Source: Pseudoalteromonas sp. H71 (GTDB lineage Bacteria; Pseudomonadota; Gammaproteobacteria; Enterobacterales; Alteromonadaceae). Taken from it: a stretch of 64,000 bases of DNA. This document shows positions 54,114-62,614 of the stretch, one piece after another. The stretch spans positions 95,090 through 159,089 of the forward strand of contig NZ_LODI01000002.1 of the NCBI RefSeq assembly GCF_001468485.1, given 5' to 3'. The position numbers and the translations under genes are program-made. Each line of letters begins with the position of its first letter. The first letter of the stretch is position 1. Under the pieces are notes generated by a model. The model did no database searches. It was not told the DNA's origin and saw nothing but the letters and a program-made list of their open reading frames with translations.

Positions 54114-56312
54114 CTACATTACTTTTTTAAATGGTACTTCACCCAGCTTAGTATATAAGTCTGGTAAATCAGATTCAGGAATTGGGCGGCTGTAATAGTA
54201 CCCTTGCACTATAAAGCAGTTGTTATTTTGTAAAAACTCTACTTGCTCTATGGTTTCTACCCCTTCGGCAACGACATCTAAATTAAGCTTTTGAGCCATT
54301 GCTATGATAGCGGCTGTAATTTCCATATCATTGCTATCTTCTGGGATATCTTGCACAAATGAACGATCTATTTTGAGTATATCCACCGGAAAGCGTTTTA
54401 AATAACTCAGTGAAGAATAACCCGTTCCAAAATCGTCAATTGAAATAGAAATACCTAACGCTTTTAACTGATGAAGTTGTGTAATAGCGGCCTCTACGTT
54501 CCCCATTAACATGCTTTCGGTTAACTCTAAATGTAAGCGCTCAGCCGATACACCTGATGTAATAATCATTTTGCTTAGGGTTGGCACAAGATTCGAATCT
54601 TTAAATTGGCGAGCAGATAAGTTTATAGATACATTATTTTCACGGTTTTGCTCTGTTAATCTCACAACAAAATTACATGACTCCTGTAATACCCACTCAC
54701 CTAATTCAACAATAAGCCCTGTCGCCTCAGCAATCGGAATAAACTTATCCGGCGGTATTAAACCTTCTGTTGGGTGGAACCACCTTAATAAGGCCTCGTA
54801 TCCAACAACCTGTTGAGTACGGCTATCGATTTGTGGCTGATAATAAACCACAAACTGGTCTTCTTTTAATGCAATACGCAGTTCGTTTTCAATGAATAAG
54901 CGCTCATTTGCGGCCGCATTAAGTTCTTGGCTATAAAAGTGGAACGTATTACGCCCTTTTTCTTTTGCCTCGTACATCGCTAAATCAGCATGCTTTAATA
55001 ATTGGTCCTCTTCTAGGCTATCGTACGGCGCCATAGTAATACCAATACTGGCACTTATAATGACCTCATTATTGCCCAGCATGATAGGCATACTAAGTGT
55101 TTGCTGAATTGTATTTGCCACATCGGTTGCGTGTTCTTGGCTTTCGATACCACTCAATAGTACTGCAAACTCATCACCACCCAAGCGTGCAATAGTATCT
55201 TCAGAGCGAAGACGTTTTTTAAGTCTATTTGCAACCTGTATTAATAGTTGATCGCCCGCATCGTGGCCAAGGGTGTCGTTTATGCGTTTAAACTCATCCA
55301 AATCAAAGTAAAAAAGTGAAAACGCGTAATGACCGCGTTCTGCAAGTGCAAGAGATTTGCGCAGCTGCATTCTAAAGAAGGTTCTGTTTGCCAAACCTGT
55401 TAGCGTGTCAAAATAAGCCAACTGTTCCATTTTGCGTTGGCTTTCTTTAACAAACGAAATATCTTGTGCAGAAGCAACATAACTGGTGATATTGCCCCCC
55501 TCTTCACGTATTGGTGAAACGCTTAATGAAACCCATATAGGCTGTTTACCTTTGCTTTCAATTAAGGTATCGCCGCGCCAATAGTTGCGACTACGAAGAT
55601 CAATATCAATATCTTCAACCAAAATCGCCATATCTGAAGCAACAATATTTAAAAGGGGTGCTCGGGTAAAGTGGCTTTCAGGGTACCCAGTCATTTCTAA
55701 CATTTTAGGGTTAACGTATTCAATAACAAAGTTTTCGTCAGTTATAACTACACCTGTTCCTGAGAAAGCGACTGCTTTTGATAATCGGTTAGCTGCTTTT
55801 TCGGCTATTTCTTTTTCTGAAATTCGCTGGTTAAGTCCGTCAATTAATTTACGAATTTCAATCGTCATATCTTTAAACGAACCGTTAAGCGTACCAATTT
55901 CGTCTTTGTTCTCTTCTGGGAATTTAGTATCAAGTTTTCCTTGTCCAAAACTCGACACAGCATAAACAAGTGAATGCAATCGGCGTAACACAAGATGCTG
56001 CAATGCTTGATGCAATAACAAGGCAACTAAAATAGCGTAAAGAATAAAGAGGCCAAAAAACTTAAACTTTAAATCTTGCAGTGCAGACAATGTAGAAGAA
56101 CGCTTTTTATAAACGCCTATATACCAATCTAGCTCATCAATTTTTTGAATATTGATTAATTGTGCCTCATCATTTTGTAAAAATGAGCTGGCATACTCGG
56201 GAAGCTTGGTCGCAATTGCTTCACCAATAATTGACTTAAGTTGTGGGTTTACAAACTCGTCCATAACTACTGTTTTGTTATTTTTTTCCGTATTCAGCAA
56301 GTAATGAAGCAC
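54114..56312 (-). CDS. C-terminal part of frameshifted CACHE-HAMP-PAS-GGDEF-EAL protein
   Basis: The frame holds the end of a periplasmic CACHE domain (INIQKIDELDWYIGVYKKRS), a membrane helix (FKFFGLFILYAILVALLLHQ), HAMP, PAS, GGDEF with intact RLGGDEFAV (about residue 378) and EAL with intact YEALLRW (about residue 505). The upstream frame (56278-57126) supplies the rest of the CACHE domain. The frames overlap at a run of seven A (minus strand, 56287-56281); eight A would join them. An internal ATG at 56264 could start a shorter product lacking the sensor. Confidence 0.8.
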   Translation of the reverse strand: MLHYLLNTEKNNKTVVMDEFVNPQLKSIIGEAIATKLPEYASSFLQNDEAQLINIQKIDELDWYIGVYKKRSSTLSALQDLKFKFFGLFILYAILVALLLHQALQHLVLRRLHSLVYAVSSFGQGKLDTKFPEENKDEIGTLNGSFKDMTIEIRKLIDGLNQRISEKEIAEKAANRLSKAVAFSGTGVVITDENFVIEYVNPKMLEMTGYPESHFTRAPLLNIVASDMAILVEDIDIDLRSRNYWRGDTLIESKGKQPIWVSLSVSPIREEGGNITSYVASAQDISFVKESQRKMEQLAYFDTLTGLANRTFFRMQLRKSLALAERGHYAFSLFYFDLDEFKRINDTLGHDAGDQLLIQVANRLKKRLRSEDTIARLGGDEFAVLLSGIESQEHATDVANTIQQTLSMPIMLGNNEVIISASIGITMAPYDSLEEDQLLKHADLAMYEAKEKGRNTFHFYSQELNAAANERLFIENELRIALKEDQFVVYYQPQIDSRTQQVVGYEALLRWFHPTEGLIPPDKFIPIAEATGLIVELGEWVLQESCNFVVRLTEQNRENNVSINLSARQFKDSNLVPTLSKMIITSGVSAERLHLELTESMLMGNVEAAITQLHQLKALGISISIDDFGTGYSSLSYLKRFPVDILKIDRSFVQDIPEDSNDMEITAAIIAMAQKLNLDVVAEGVETIEQVEFLQNNNCFIVQGYYYSRPIPESDLPDLYTKLGEVPFKKVM

Positions 56313-57126
56313 TTAAATCTGGGTGAGCTAATAATTGGCCTTTGCTATCAAAAACGAGTAAGTTTTTTTCTTTGTCTCCTATAGGTAAAAAAGACACGAG
56401 TTTATTAAGCGTAATATCACTGCCTGTAACCCCTATAAATTCATTATTCGAATAAATAGGAACCAGTAAACTGATCACCCAATCATGCCATACCCTATCG
56501 TAATAAACCTTTGACCATTCTGGTTCTATTGAGTTACCTAAGCTTTCTCGAACATACTTGTAAGTTGAGCCTGCGCTTACCCGAAAATCAGCAGGGGCAT
56601 TTAACGCCCAATTAGGAGGCGATATCCTAATAAAGTCATCATTCGTAATAAGGTAAAAATTGTAGAAGTCATAAACTAATGTTGGTGAAATAACATCCCA
56701 GAGTGCTTCAGAATTATTAAATAGCTGTTTGTAAAAAGGGCTGTACTTTTCTTGTGGTAAAAAAGCGGCGGATAAGCCATCAGATGAAGCGCTTCGAATC
56801 GTACCATCACTGTTAAACTGTAGTTGCGCTTTACTGGTTAGATCAATGGGGGAGTTTTTTTGAAATAACTGCTCATTAACTATGTTGTTAGCTTGCTTAG
56901 CAATATTTACTTTAGTTTTTATTCGTTCTTTAAATTGCCTTACTAATAAATCGGTCGAGCTTTTTAGTACTTCATGCTCTTCAAAAACCAGCTGTTTTTC
57001 CTCTGATTTAAGCATAAAAAATGCAGCACAAACACCCGCAATCAAACAAATTGAAGATATAAGTAACGACAGTTTTACACTTAAAGAGTTTATTCCAAAA
57101 CGCGATGGAGGGCGTCTATATAGCAC
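56278..57126 (-). CDS. N-terminal part of frameshifted CACHE sensor / c-di-GMP protein
   Basis: 282 aa. Basic start, a membrane helix (LSLLISSICLIAGVCAAFFML), then a dCACHE-like periplasmic sensor with DVISPTLVYDFYNFYLIT and VISLLVPIYSNNEFIGVTGSDITLNKL. The frame ends KK* directly after the seven-A run at 56287-56281, in the middle of the domain. It is the first part of one ancestral gene of about 1000 codons with 54114-56312. Either a recent mutation, a phase-variable or slippage site, or a sequencing error. Confidence 0.8.
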   Translation of the reverse strand: MLYRRPPSRFGINSLSVKLSLLISSICLIAGVCAAFFMLKSEEKQLVFEEHEVLKSSTDLLVRQFKERIKTKVNIAKQANNIVNEQLFQKNSPIDLTSKAQLQFNSDGTIRSASSDGLSAAFLPQEKYSPFYKQLFNNSEALWDVISPTLVYDFYNFYLITNDDFIRISPPNWALNAPADFRVSAGSTYKYVRESLGNSIEPEWSKVYYDRVWHDWVISLLVPIYSNNEFIGVTGSDITLNKLVSFLPIGDKEKNLLVFDSKGQLLAHPDLSASLLAEYGKK

Positions 57127-57281
57127 AAGCCAACCTTAATTATTAATAATTGTTATTATTTAGCTGTTAATGAAATATACCAGATTCAAATTCATTATTA
57201 TAAATTTTTTGTAAACTTTATAAAAAAATTACAAAAGTTGAAATAATCAATACTTAAGCACTATGTTAGTAAAGTATGTTA

Positions 57282-57310
57282 TTGACATTACTCCTAACTC
57301 TCCATACATT
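57282..57310 (+). promoter_or_regulatory. Candidate pheL-pheA promoter
   Basis: TTGACA (57282-57287), 17-bp spacer, TACATT (57305-57310): a near-consensus sigma-70 promoter. Its predicted start would fall almost on the leader ATG (57317), which would make the leader leaderless. A weaker promoter TTGAAA (57238) - 18 bp - TATGTT (57262-57267) would give a leader of about 45 nt, so which one drives pheL is open. Confidence 0.5.
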
Positions 57311-57316
57311 AAGTGC

Positions 57317-57370
57317 ATGAACATATTTAATTCTCGCACTATTTTTTCTTTTTTTAGCTTCTTTATATAA
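57317..57370 (+). CDS. pheL: Phenylalanine leader peptide
   Basis: 17 codons, MNIFNSRTIFSFFSFFI then TAA: six of 17 residues are Phe, five of them clustered at positions 10-16. It sits 41 bp before the attenuator terminator upstream of pheA. When charged tRNA-Phe is scarce the ribosome stalls on the Phe codons. Too short for ordinary ORF searches. No strong ribosome site (only TAAG 4-7 bases upstream). Confidence 0.88.
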   Translation: MNIFNSRTIFSFFSFFI

Positions 57371-57436
57371 AGAGGCTTGTCTGTTTGTGAGATAAATCAA
57401 TCGAATAGTAAAGCCTCCCAACCGGGAGGCTTTTTT
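57356..57436 (+). promoter_or_regulatory. pheA transcription attenuator
   Basis: Three alternative hairpins can be seen. 1:2 pairs AGCTTCTTTA (57356-57365, inside the Phe codons) with TAAAGAGGCT (57368-57377). 2:3, the antiterminator, pairs GAGGCTT (57372-57378) with AAGCCTC (57411-57417). 3:4, the terminator, pairs AAGCCTCCC (57411-57419) with GGGAGGCTT (57424-57432) followed by T. Ribosome stalling on Phe codons would free segment 2 for 2:3 pairing and allow pheA transcription. Confidence 0.88.
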
Positions 57437-57484
57437 GTATATGCTGCGTTTACGCAGATTAATTTTGGAATGAGGAAACCAAAA

Positions 57485-58642
57485 ATGACCAACGATGTTT
57501 TAAACACCTTAAGACATGATATAAACGAAATAGATTCTGATTTACTCGTACTGCTAGCTAAGCGACGTCGTATTAGTCACGGCGTTGTCGAATATAAGAT
57601 TGCTAATAATAAACCCATTCGTGATGAGGCTCGTGAATTAGCATTGCTTGAAAAACTCATTGGTTACGGTAAATCACTCGGCTTGGATGCGTATTATGTA
57701 AATAACGTTTTTCAAACAATCCTAGAAGACTCAGTACTTCATCAACAAGCAATGCTTCAAAAAAATCTAAATCCTGATGCTTTAAGCGAAACACATCTTG
57801 TGACTTACCTTGGTGGGCAAGGTTCATATAGTCAATTAGCTTGCCATAAATACTTTAGTCGTCGTCCAGGAAAGCTTGTTGAAATAGGTTGTTCATCGTT
57901 TGAAGAAATCACCTCAAAAGTAGAAAACGGACAAGCCGATTTTGGTTTACTTCCCATTGAAAATACAAGCTCAGGGAGCATTAATGAAGTATTTGATTTG
58001 CTTCAGCATGCGCAAGTCTCTATTGTTGGTGAAGTAACACACAGTGTTGAACATTGTTTATTAGCTTCACCGGACACTCAACTAGCCCAAATTACAAAAT
58101 TATTTGCACACCCTCAACCGTTTGCACAATGCAGCCGCTTTTTGCAAGGGTTAGGTGATTTACAACAAGAAACCTGTGATTCAACATCCTCGGCGCTTCA
58201 ATCTGCGCTAAGCACACCAAATAGTGCTGCCATTGGTTCAGCCCAAGCCGGCAAGAATGTAGGACTCGAAGTTATTAAATCAAACTTAGCTAACCAAAGC
58301 GAAAACCACAGCCGCTTTATAGTCGTAGCGCGTAAGCCTTTACATGTGTCGAATCAAATACCAACAAAGACCAGTTTAATTATGTCTACTAAACAACAGG
58401 CTGGTTCACTTGCTGATGCACTGATGATTTTTAAGCAACACAAAATAAACTTAGTAAAATTGGAATCTCGTCCTACTCCGGGCAATCCGTGGGAAGAAGT
58501 GTTTTATGTTGATTTAGAGGCAAATCTAGCCGACGGCCAAGTAAAAGAAGCGTTAGAAGAACTTAAAGAACATACCCAATATGTCCGCATATTAGGCTGC
58601 TACCAAAGTGAAACATTGCAAGCCGTCAGTGTTAATACTTAA
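57485..58642 (+). CDS. pheA: Bifunctional chorismate mutase / prephenate dehydratase
   Basis: 385 aa from MTNDVLNTLRHDINEIDSD (ATG 57485); an in-frame extension to 57377 runs through the attenuator and is not real. AroQ chorismate mutase (1-90: LLVLLAKRRRISHGVVEYKI), prephenate dehydratase (YLGGQGSYSQLA, PIENTSSGSINEVFDLL) and C-terminal ACT domain with the Phe-binding ESRP motif. At the catalytic TRF site it reads NHSRF, serine in place of the usual threonine. Makes phenylpyruvate from chorismate; feedback-inhibited by Phe. Confidence 0.96.
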   Translation: MTNDVLNTLRHDINEIDSDLLVLLAKRRRISHGVVEYKIANNKPIRDEARELALLEKLIGYGKSLGLDAYYVNNVFQTILEDSVLHQQAMLQKNLNPDALSETHLVTYLGGQGSYSQLACHKYFSRRPGKLVEIGCSSFEEITSKVENGQADFGLLPIENTSSGSINEVFDLLQHAQVSIVGEVTHSVEHCLLASPDTQLAQITKLFAHPQPFAQCSRFLQGLGDLQQETCDSTSSALQSALSTPNSAAIGSAQAGKNVGLEVIKSNLANQSENHSRFIVVARKPLHVSNQIPTKTSLIMSTKQQAGSLADALMIFKQHKINLVKLESRPTPGNPWEEVFYVDLEANLADGQVKEALEELKEHTQYVRILGCYQSETLQAVSVNT

Positions 58643-58653
58643 ATATAAAACTA

Positions 58654-58677
58654 AAAGGGGCCAGATTCGGCCCCTTT
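58654..58677. terminator. Hairpin between convergent pheA and tyrA
   Basis: Perfect 9-bp stem AAAGGGGCC / GGCCCCTTT with a 6-base loop. Only a short T-tract, but placed between the two stops and usable on both strands. Confidence 0.7.
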
Positions 58678-58703
58678 GAGATTGCATTATTAATGTCACA
58701 AAT

Positions 58704-59852
58704 TTAGTCGAGTACTTTAGCGTCATTCGCTTTGTTAAGTAAGCTGCGGCTTTGTGTCAGAAAATGCGCAGTAGAGTCTGAAAAATAAGATTTTGCATCG
58801 GCAAATGCATCTATTAACGCCGCTTTGTTGCCATTCCTTAATTTTTCGAGTGTTTGTGCAAACGTATCTTGGTATTGAGCCAATAGACTTTCTACATCGT
58901 CAAATTGAGCTAACATAATATCTGAATAAAGTTCGGGAGATTGTGCAAACAAGCGTCCCACCATCATTAGTTCTAATTGGTATATTGGCGACGAACAGCT
59001 TCGTAACTCTGCCAAAGTATGGCTTTGTTTTGCTAGAAACTGCCCATAAACAAACGTTGTTAAATGTCGCATTACCTGAATTATTTGCATAGCTTCATCG
59101 TGTTTTTTAGCATCTAGCTCTACAAGCTGACATCCCCACACTTGTAACTGCTCTAATAGCCCTTTGGCCGCTTGATGATGCCTGCCTTCACAAACCACTA
59201 CAGTTTGTTTTACCCAATGTGAAATATCTGGGCCAAACATTGGGTGCAAACCGACAACCGGGCCGCTATGTGCAGCCTTTAGCGCTTTAATTGGCGATTG
59301 CTTTACTGATGTTATATCAACAAGCAAACACTCTTCATCTAGTTTCGGTAGTTTAGCAACTACAGATTCTAAAGCATTAATTGGTACACTGATCATAACC
59401 AGTTTTGCGCCACTCAAAATTTTGTGAGCATCATCTTGCTGATCTTTATCTAGCACTTTAACTTCGTAGCCAGAGCGCATAAATTGCTGCGCGAATAACT
59501 GGCCCATTGCCCCCTGCCCACCCACAATAACTATAGGAGAAAGCAATGGCGCTGCACAAGCTAGCTTAGCCTGCTGATTTTGATATGCTTCACGCATCAT
59601 CCGTCTGAGAATGTCTTCTACTAAATCAGGGCTTACACTTTGGCTAATTGCTTCTTCCCGCCTTGCTGCTAGTAACTCAGCTTCACGTTCTGGTGCATGT
59701 AAAGGCGCACCTGTTTGCTGTTTGATTTCACCGATTTTTTGGGTAATACCATTACGTTTAGCTAGTAAGGCAACCAGCTGCGTATCACATTCATCTATGC
59801 CTTTTCTCAGCTGGGCTAAATCACTTATATCTGCCACGTTCAATCTCACCAT
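58704..59852 (-). CDS. tyrA: Bifunctional chorismate mutase / prephenate dehydrogenase
   Basis: 382 aa (E. coli 373). N-terminal AroQ mutase (LRKGIDECDTQLVALLAKRNGITQKIGEIK), then NAD-binding IVIVGGQGAMGQLFAQQF and the dehydrogenase HPMFGPD and MRHLTTFVYGQFLA segments. It makes 4-hydroxyphenylpyruvate for tyrosine. ATG 59852 is preferred to a TTG at 59861; the ribosome site is weak. A TyrR box lies 13 bp upstream. Unlike E. coli, where tyrA and pheA are close and convergent in the same way, aroF is absent here. Confidence 0.95.
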   Translation of the reverse strand: MVRLNVADISDLAQLRKGIDECDTQLVALLAKRNGITQKIGEIKQQTGAPLHAPEREAELLAARREEAISQSVSPDLVEDILRRMMREAYQNQQAKLACAAPLLSPIVIVGGQGAMGQLFAQQFMRSGYEVKVLDKDQQDDAHKILSGAKLVMISVPINALESVVAKLPKLDEECLLVDITSVKQSPIKALKAAHSGPVVGLHPMFGPDISHWVKQTVVVCEGRHHQAAKGLLEQLQVWGCQLVELDAKKHDEAMQIIQVMRHLTTFVYGQFLAKQSHTLAELRSCSSPIYQLELMMVGRLFAQSPELYSDIMLAQFDDVESLLAQYQDTFAQTLEKLRNGNKAALIDAFADAKSYFSDSTAHFLTQSRSLLNKANDAKVLD

Positions 59853-59865
59853 AAAAACCAAATAT

Positions 59866-59883
59866 CGTAAATATAAATTTACA
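59866..59883 (-). promoter_or_regulatory. TyrR box upstream of tyrA
   Basis: CGTAAA-TATAAA-TTTACA matches TGTAAA-N6-TTTACA with one mismatch. Thirteen bases before the tyrA start, where bound TyrR would block transcription or initiation when tyrosine is plentiful. Confidence 0.68.
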
Positions 59884-60332
59884 TAAAGGTAAACTAATCA
59901 ATACAATAAATACTAACAGTATATGTAAACCGTTAAAAGAGCAGAGCAAATATAGATTAGTAAAAACCGAAGTTGTAGCACAGAGGTAATAGAGAAATAA
60001 CTCACTGACTGTTAACCAGCTTAACATTAGATTGCAAAGCGTATGCTTAATAAAGTTTTAAAAAATTTGCGCATCGCAAAAAAACTGCTTATAACCACAA
60101 AATTTTCAATAACATCTAGGAAAGTTTTGGTTGTTAGAGTAATTAATACCTATTTAATTAATAGAATAATCTACTTGGTAGTTATTAAACCCTGTTGGTA
60201 GCACAAAAACTTATTGGTTGTTCTACATCAAAATTATTAACGCGATTAGCGTCAGTAATTCCCCCCTCAAACAAGTTAAATATTACAAAACACCTGAACT
60301 CTTATTCTAATAAGTGTTCCTTTATAAAAACG
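59884..60332. other. AT-rich intergenic region, tyrA to rplS
   Basis: About 450 bp. It should hold the tyrA promoter near 59884-59940 (one further TGTAAA half-site at 59934). The remainder has no convincing gene; a 66-codon plus-strand frame from 60195 runs through the rplS terminator and is not credible. TTGGTAG occurs twice (60174, 60195). Confidence 0.45.
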
Positions 60333-60371
60333 AAAACGGGTTGCAATCCGAAGACTGCAACCCGTTTTTTT
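60333..60371. terminator. Terminator after rplS
   Basis: 13-bp stem AAAACGGGTTGCA (60333-60345) / TGCAACCCGTTTT (60356-60368). It ends the minus-strand ffh-linked ribosomal operon; the longer T-run is on the plus strand, so it works both ways. Confidence 0.88.
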
Positions 60372-60391
60372 GCGTTGATAAACAGCGCGTA

Positions 60392-60751
60392 TTAGTTAAG
60401 TTTTTCTCTAATACGTGCAGATTTACCAGAACGCTCACGTAGGTAGTAAAGCTTAGCACGGCGAACTGCACCGCGACGCTTAACTGTTACGCTATCGATA
60501 AGAGGGCTGTGCGTTTGGAATACACGCTCAACACCTTCACCGTTCGAGATTTTACGAACTGTGAATGCTGAGTGAAGACCACGATTACGCTTAGCGATTA
60601 CAACACCTTCAAAGGCCTGTAGACGCTCTTTAGCACCTTCTTTTACTTTTACCTGTACAACCACTGTATCACCAGGGCCAAATGCAGGTACGTCTGTTTT
60701 AAGCTGCTCTTCTTCAAGCGCTTTAATAATATTTTGGTTTACTTTTGCCAT
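60392..60751 (-). CDS. rplS: 50S ribosomal protein L19 (bL19)
   Basis: 119 aa (E. coli 115) from [16 protein letters not shown] (ATG 60751; a four-codon extension upstream is rejected). Typical [32 protein letters not shown] and [28 protein letters not shown]. Located at the 30S-50S interface. Last gene of rpsP-rimM-trmD-rplS. Confidence 0.98.
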   Translation of the reverse strand: MAKVNQNIIKALEEEQLKTDVPAFGPGDTVVVQVKVKEGAKERLQAFEGVVIAKRNRGLHSAFTVRKISNGEGVERVFQTHSPLIDSVTVKRRGAVRRAKLYYLRERSGKSARIREKLN

Positions 60752-60784
60752 TATGTTTCTCACTTTCCTAGGTGTAACTGTCTT

Positions 60785-61552
60785 CTAGCCACAAGCTTTT
60801 TGGTACTCTTGCTGAAATTCTGCGAGTAATACCGCTTGCTCCTCAGTCAGAGCTAGGTTATGCAACAAGTCAGGACGTCGTAACCAAGTTCTGCCTAATG
60901 ACTGCTTAAGCCGCCACTTTGCTATCGCTTGGTGATTACCACTGAGCAATACAGCAGGAACCTGTTTGTCGTCCAATGTTTCTGGTCGTGTATAGTGAGG
61001 ACAATCTAGCAAGCCATCCGAAAATGAGTCTTGCTCTGCTGATTGATTGTGTCCTAACACGCCTGGCACCAATCGCGCTACTGCGTCAATTAGTGTCATG
61101 GCTGGTAGTTCACCACCACTCAAAATAAAATCACCAATTGACCATTCTTCGTCAACGTATGACTCTATTATTCTCTCATCTACACCTTCATATCGACCGG
61201 CAATCAAAATCAGTTTTTCAGAGTTAGCTAATTCGCTAGCCCCTTGCTGATCAAGTTTGCGCCCTTGTGGGGACATATAAATTACTTTAGCACCGTCGCC
61301 TGCCGCTTTTTTAGCATCAAGGATGGCTTTTTCTAATGGTTTAACCATCATTAACATACCCGGTCCGCCCCCGTAAGGACGATCATCTACGGTTTTATGC
61401 TTATCTAAAGCATAGTCTCGAGGATTCCAGCAGTTAAAATCGATTAATCCATTTTTTACTGCGCGACCAGTAACCCCTTGTTGGGTAATAGCATCAAACA
61501 TGTCCGGGAAAAGGCTTATCACCCCTACCCATAATGAACTAGTTTGAGTCAT
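60785..61552 (-). CDS. trmD: tRNA (guanine37-N1)-methyltransferase
   Basis: 255 aa, same length as E. coli. SPOUT trefoil-knot segments [26 protein letters not shown] and [14 protein letters not shown]. Methylates G37 next to the anticodon to prevent frameshifting. ATG overlaps the rimM stop by one base (TAATG). Confidence 0.98.
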   Translation of the reverse strand: MTQTSSLWVGVISLFPDMFDAITQQGVTGRAVKNGLIDFNCWNPRDYALDKHKTVDDRPYGGGPGMLMMVKPLEKAILDAKKAAGDGAKVIYMSPQGRKLDQQGASELANSEKLILIAGRYEGVDERIIESYVDEEWSIGDFILSGGELPAMTLIDAVARLVPGVLGHNQSAEQDSFSDGLLDCPHYTRPETLDDKQVPAVLLSGNHQAIAKWRLKQSLGRTWLRRPDLLHNLALTEEQAVLLAEFQQEYQKACG

Positions 61553-62088
61553 TAAAACCCAGGATCCCAGTCTACGGTAATTTCTTTTACGTCGTATTTA
61601 ACCTCTTTTATAACTGAGTCAGTTAAAAAAGGAATTAAACGCTCCGATTGACCAAATGCATCTTTACTGTTTGCTTTCACAACCAGTACGTCATTTGAGC
61701 CTGTCTCCATCAAGTCATCAACAATGCCTAAGTTATAACCTTTATCAGTCATAACCGACATGCCAATGAGATCTCGCCAATAAAACTCACCTTGCGGGAG
61801 TTCTGGTAATTGCGTTGCATCCATTGAGATTTCTGCATGGGTATAAGCCATTGCTTCGTCTCGGTCGTTTACTTGCGCAAATTTAGCGATAAAGCCTTTG
61901 TTGTGGCGACGCCAGTCGACCACTTCTAAGGACTGCCATTTACCTTGTTGCCCTATCAACCACGGGCTGAAATCGAAGATCCCTGCGGGATCATCAGTAA
62001 ATGAATGTACCTTAAGCCAGCCCTTTATACCATAAGGGGCGCCGAGCTTTCCTACGACAATTATTGATGAGGTGTTCTCTTGACTCAT
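61552..62088 (-). CDS. rimM: 16S rRNA processing protein RimM
   Basis: 178 aa (E. coli 182). N-terminal [24 protein letters not shown] and a PRC-barrel C-terminus with [23 protein letters not shown] and [29 protein letters not shown]. Assists 30S head maturation around S19. Coupled to trmD. Confidence 0.98.
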   Translation of the reverse strand: MSQENTSSIIVVGKLGAPYGIKGWLKVHSFTDDPAGIFDFSPWLIGQQGKWQSLEVVDWRRHNKGFIAKFAQVNDRDEAMAYTHAEISMDATQLPELPQGEFYWRDLIGMSVMTDKGYNLGIVDDLMETGSNDVLVVKANSKDAFGQSERLIPFLTDSVIKEVKYDVKEITVDWDPGF

Positions 62089-62105
62089 GGTTACACTTAC
62101 GCCTA

Positions 62106-62354
62106 TTAAGCCGCTTTACGAGCGTCTTTAACTAATTTAGCTACACGATCTGAAAGACCTGCGCCCTGACCTACCCAGTGATCTACACGAGATAAATCTA
62201 AGCGAAGTTTTTCTTCCTGACCCGAAGCGATTGGGTTAAAGAAACCAACTTTCTCGATGAAGCGACCGTCACGCGAGAAACGGCTATCCGCAACCACAAT
62301 TTGATAGAAAGGGCGTTTTTTAGCGCCACCACGTTGCAAACGAATAGTTACCAT
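62106..62354 (-). CDS. rpsP: 30S ribosomal protein S16 (bS16)
   Basis: 82 aa, as in E. coli. [25 protein letters not shown] and [27 protein letters not shown] are the family pattern. First gene of the rpsP-rimM-trmD-rplS operon; a hairpin lies in its leader. Confidence 0.98.
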   Translation of the reverse strand: MVTIRLQRGGAKKRPFYQIVVADSRFSRDGRFIEKVGFFNPIASGQEEKLRLDLSRVDHWVGQGAGLSDRVAKLVKDARKAA

Positions 62355-62397
62355 ACCGTCCTCTAAATAGATTGACTGTTTTCATTAATAAGATTTA

Positions 62398-62414
62398 CTC
62401 CCCAGTATGGGGAG
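62398..62414 (-). promoter_or_regulatory. Hairpin in rpsP leader
   Basis: Perfect 7-bp inverted repeat CTCCCCA / TGGGGAG with a 3-base loop, 44 bp before the rpsP start and close to the predicted transcript start. It could stabilise the 5' end or take part in feedback control; no evidence for either. Confidence 0.5.
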
Positions 62415-62421
62415 CCGGTGA

Positions 62422-62449
62422 ATTGTACGAGTTTTTAGCAATAACGCAA
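62422..62449 (-). promoter_or_regulatory. Probable rpsP operon promoter
   Basis: On the minus strand TTGCGT (62449-62444), 16-bp spacer, TACAAT (62427-62422). The transcript would start near 62415, just before the leader hairpin. Confidence 0.6.
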
Positions 62450-62545
62450 GTAAGAAGTGAAGCAAAAAGCCAGTTTAGTAGGTTAAACCGTGATCTAGGC
62501 TAAAAATTAGAGCTAATGCAGTATTGAGTGCATAAATTATTCAAC

Positions 62546-62573
62546 AAAAAAGGAGCGTTATGCTCCCTTTTTG
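62546..62573 (-). terminator. Terminator after ffh
   Basis: Stem AAAAAGGAGC / GCTCC(C)TTTTT around GTTAT, 42 bp past the ffh stop; T-rich on the minus strand. Separates ffh from the rpsP operon. Confidence 0.8.
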
Positions 62574-62614
62574 TATTCATTGTGCTCAAATTAAACACAA
62601 TGCTTATTCAATTT

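Noticed and set aside
57377..57484. N-terminal extension of PheA
   Set aside because: It crosses the attenuator terminator and adds residues not found in the family; ATG 57485 matches the known start.
60195..60395. 66-codon ORF upstream of rplS on the plus strand
   Set aside because: Runs through the rplS terminator into the coding region; no ribosome site.
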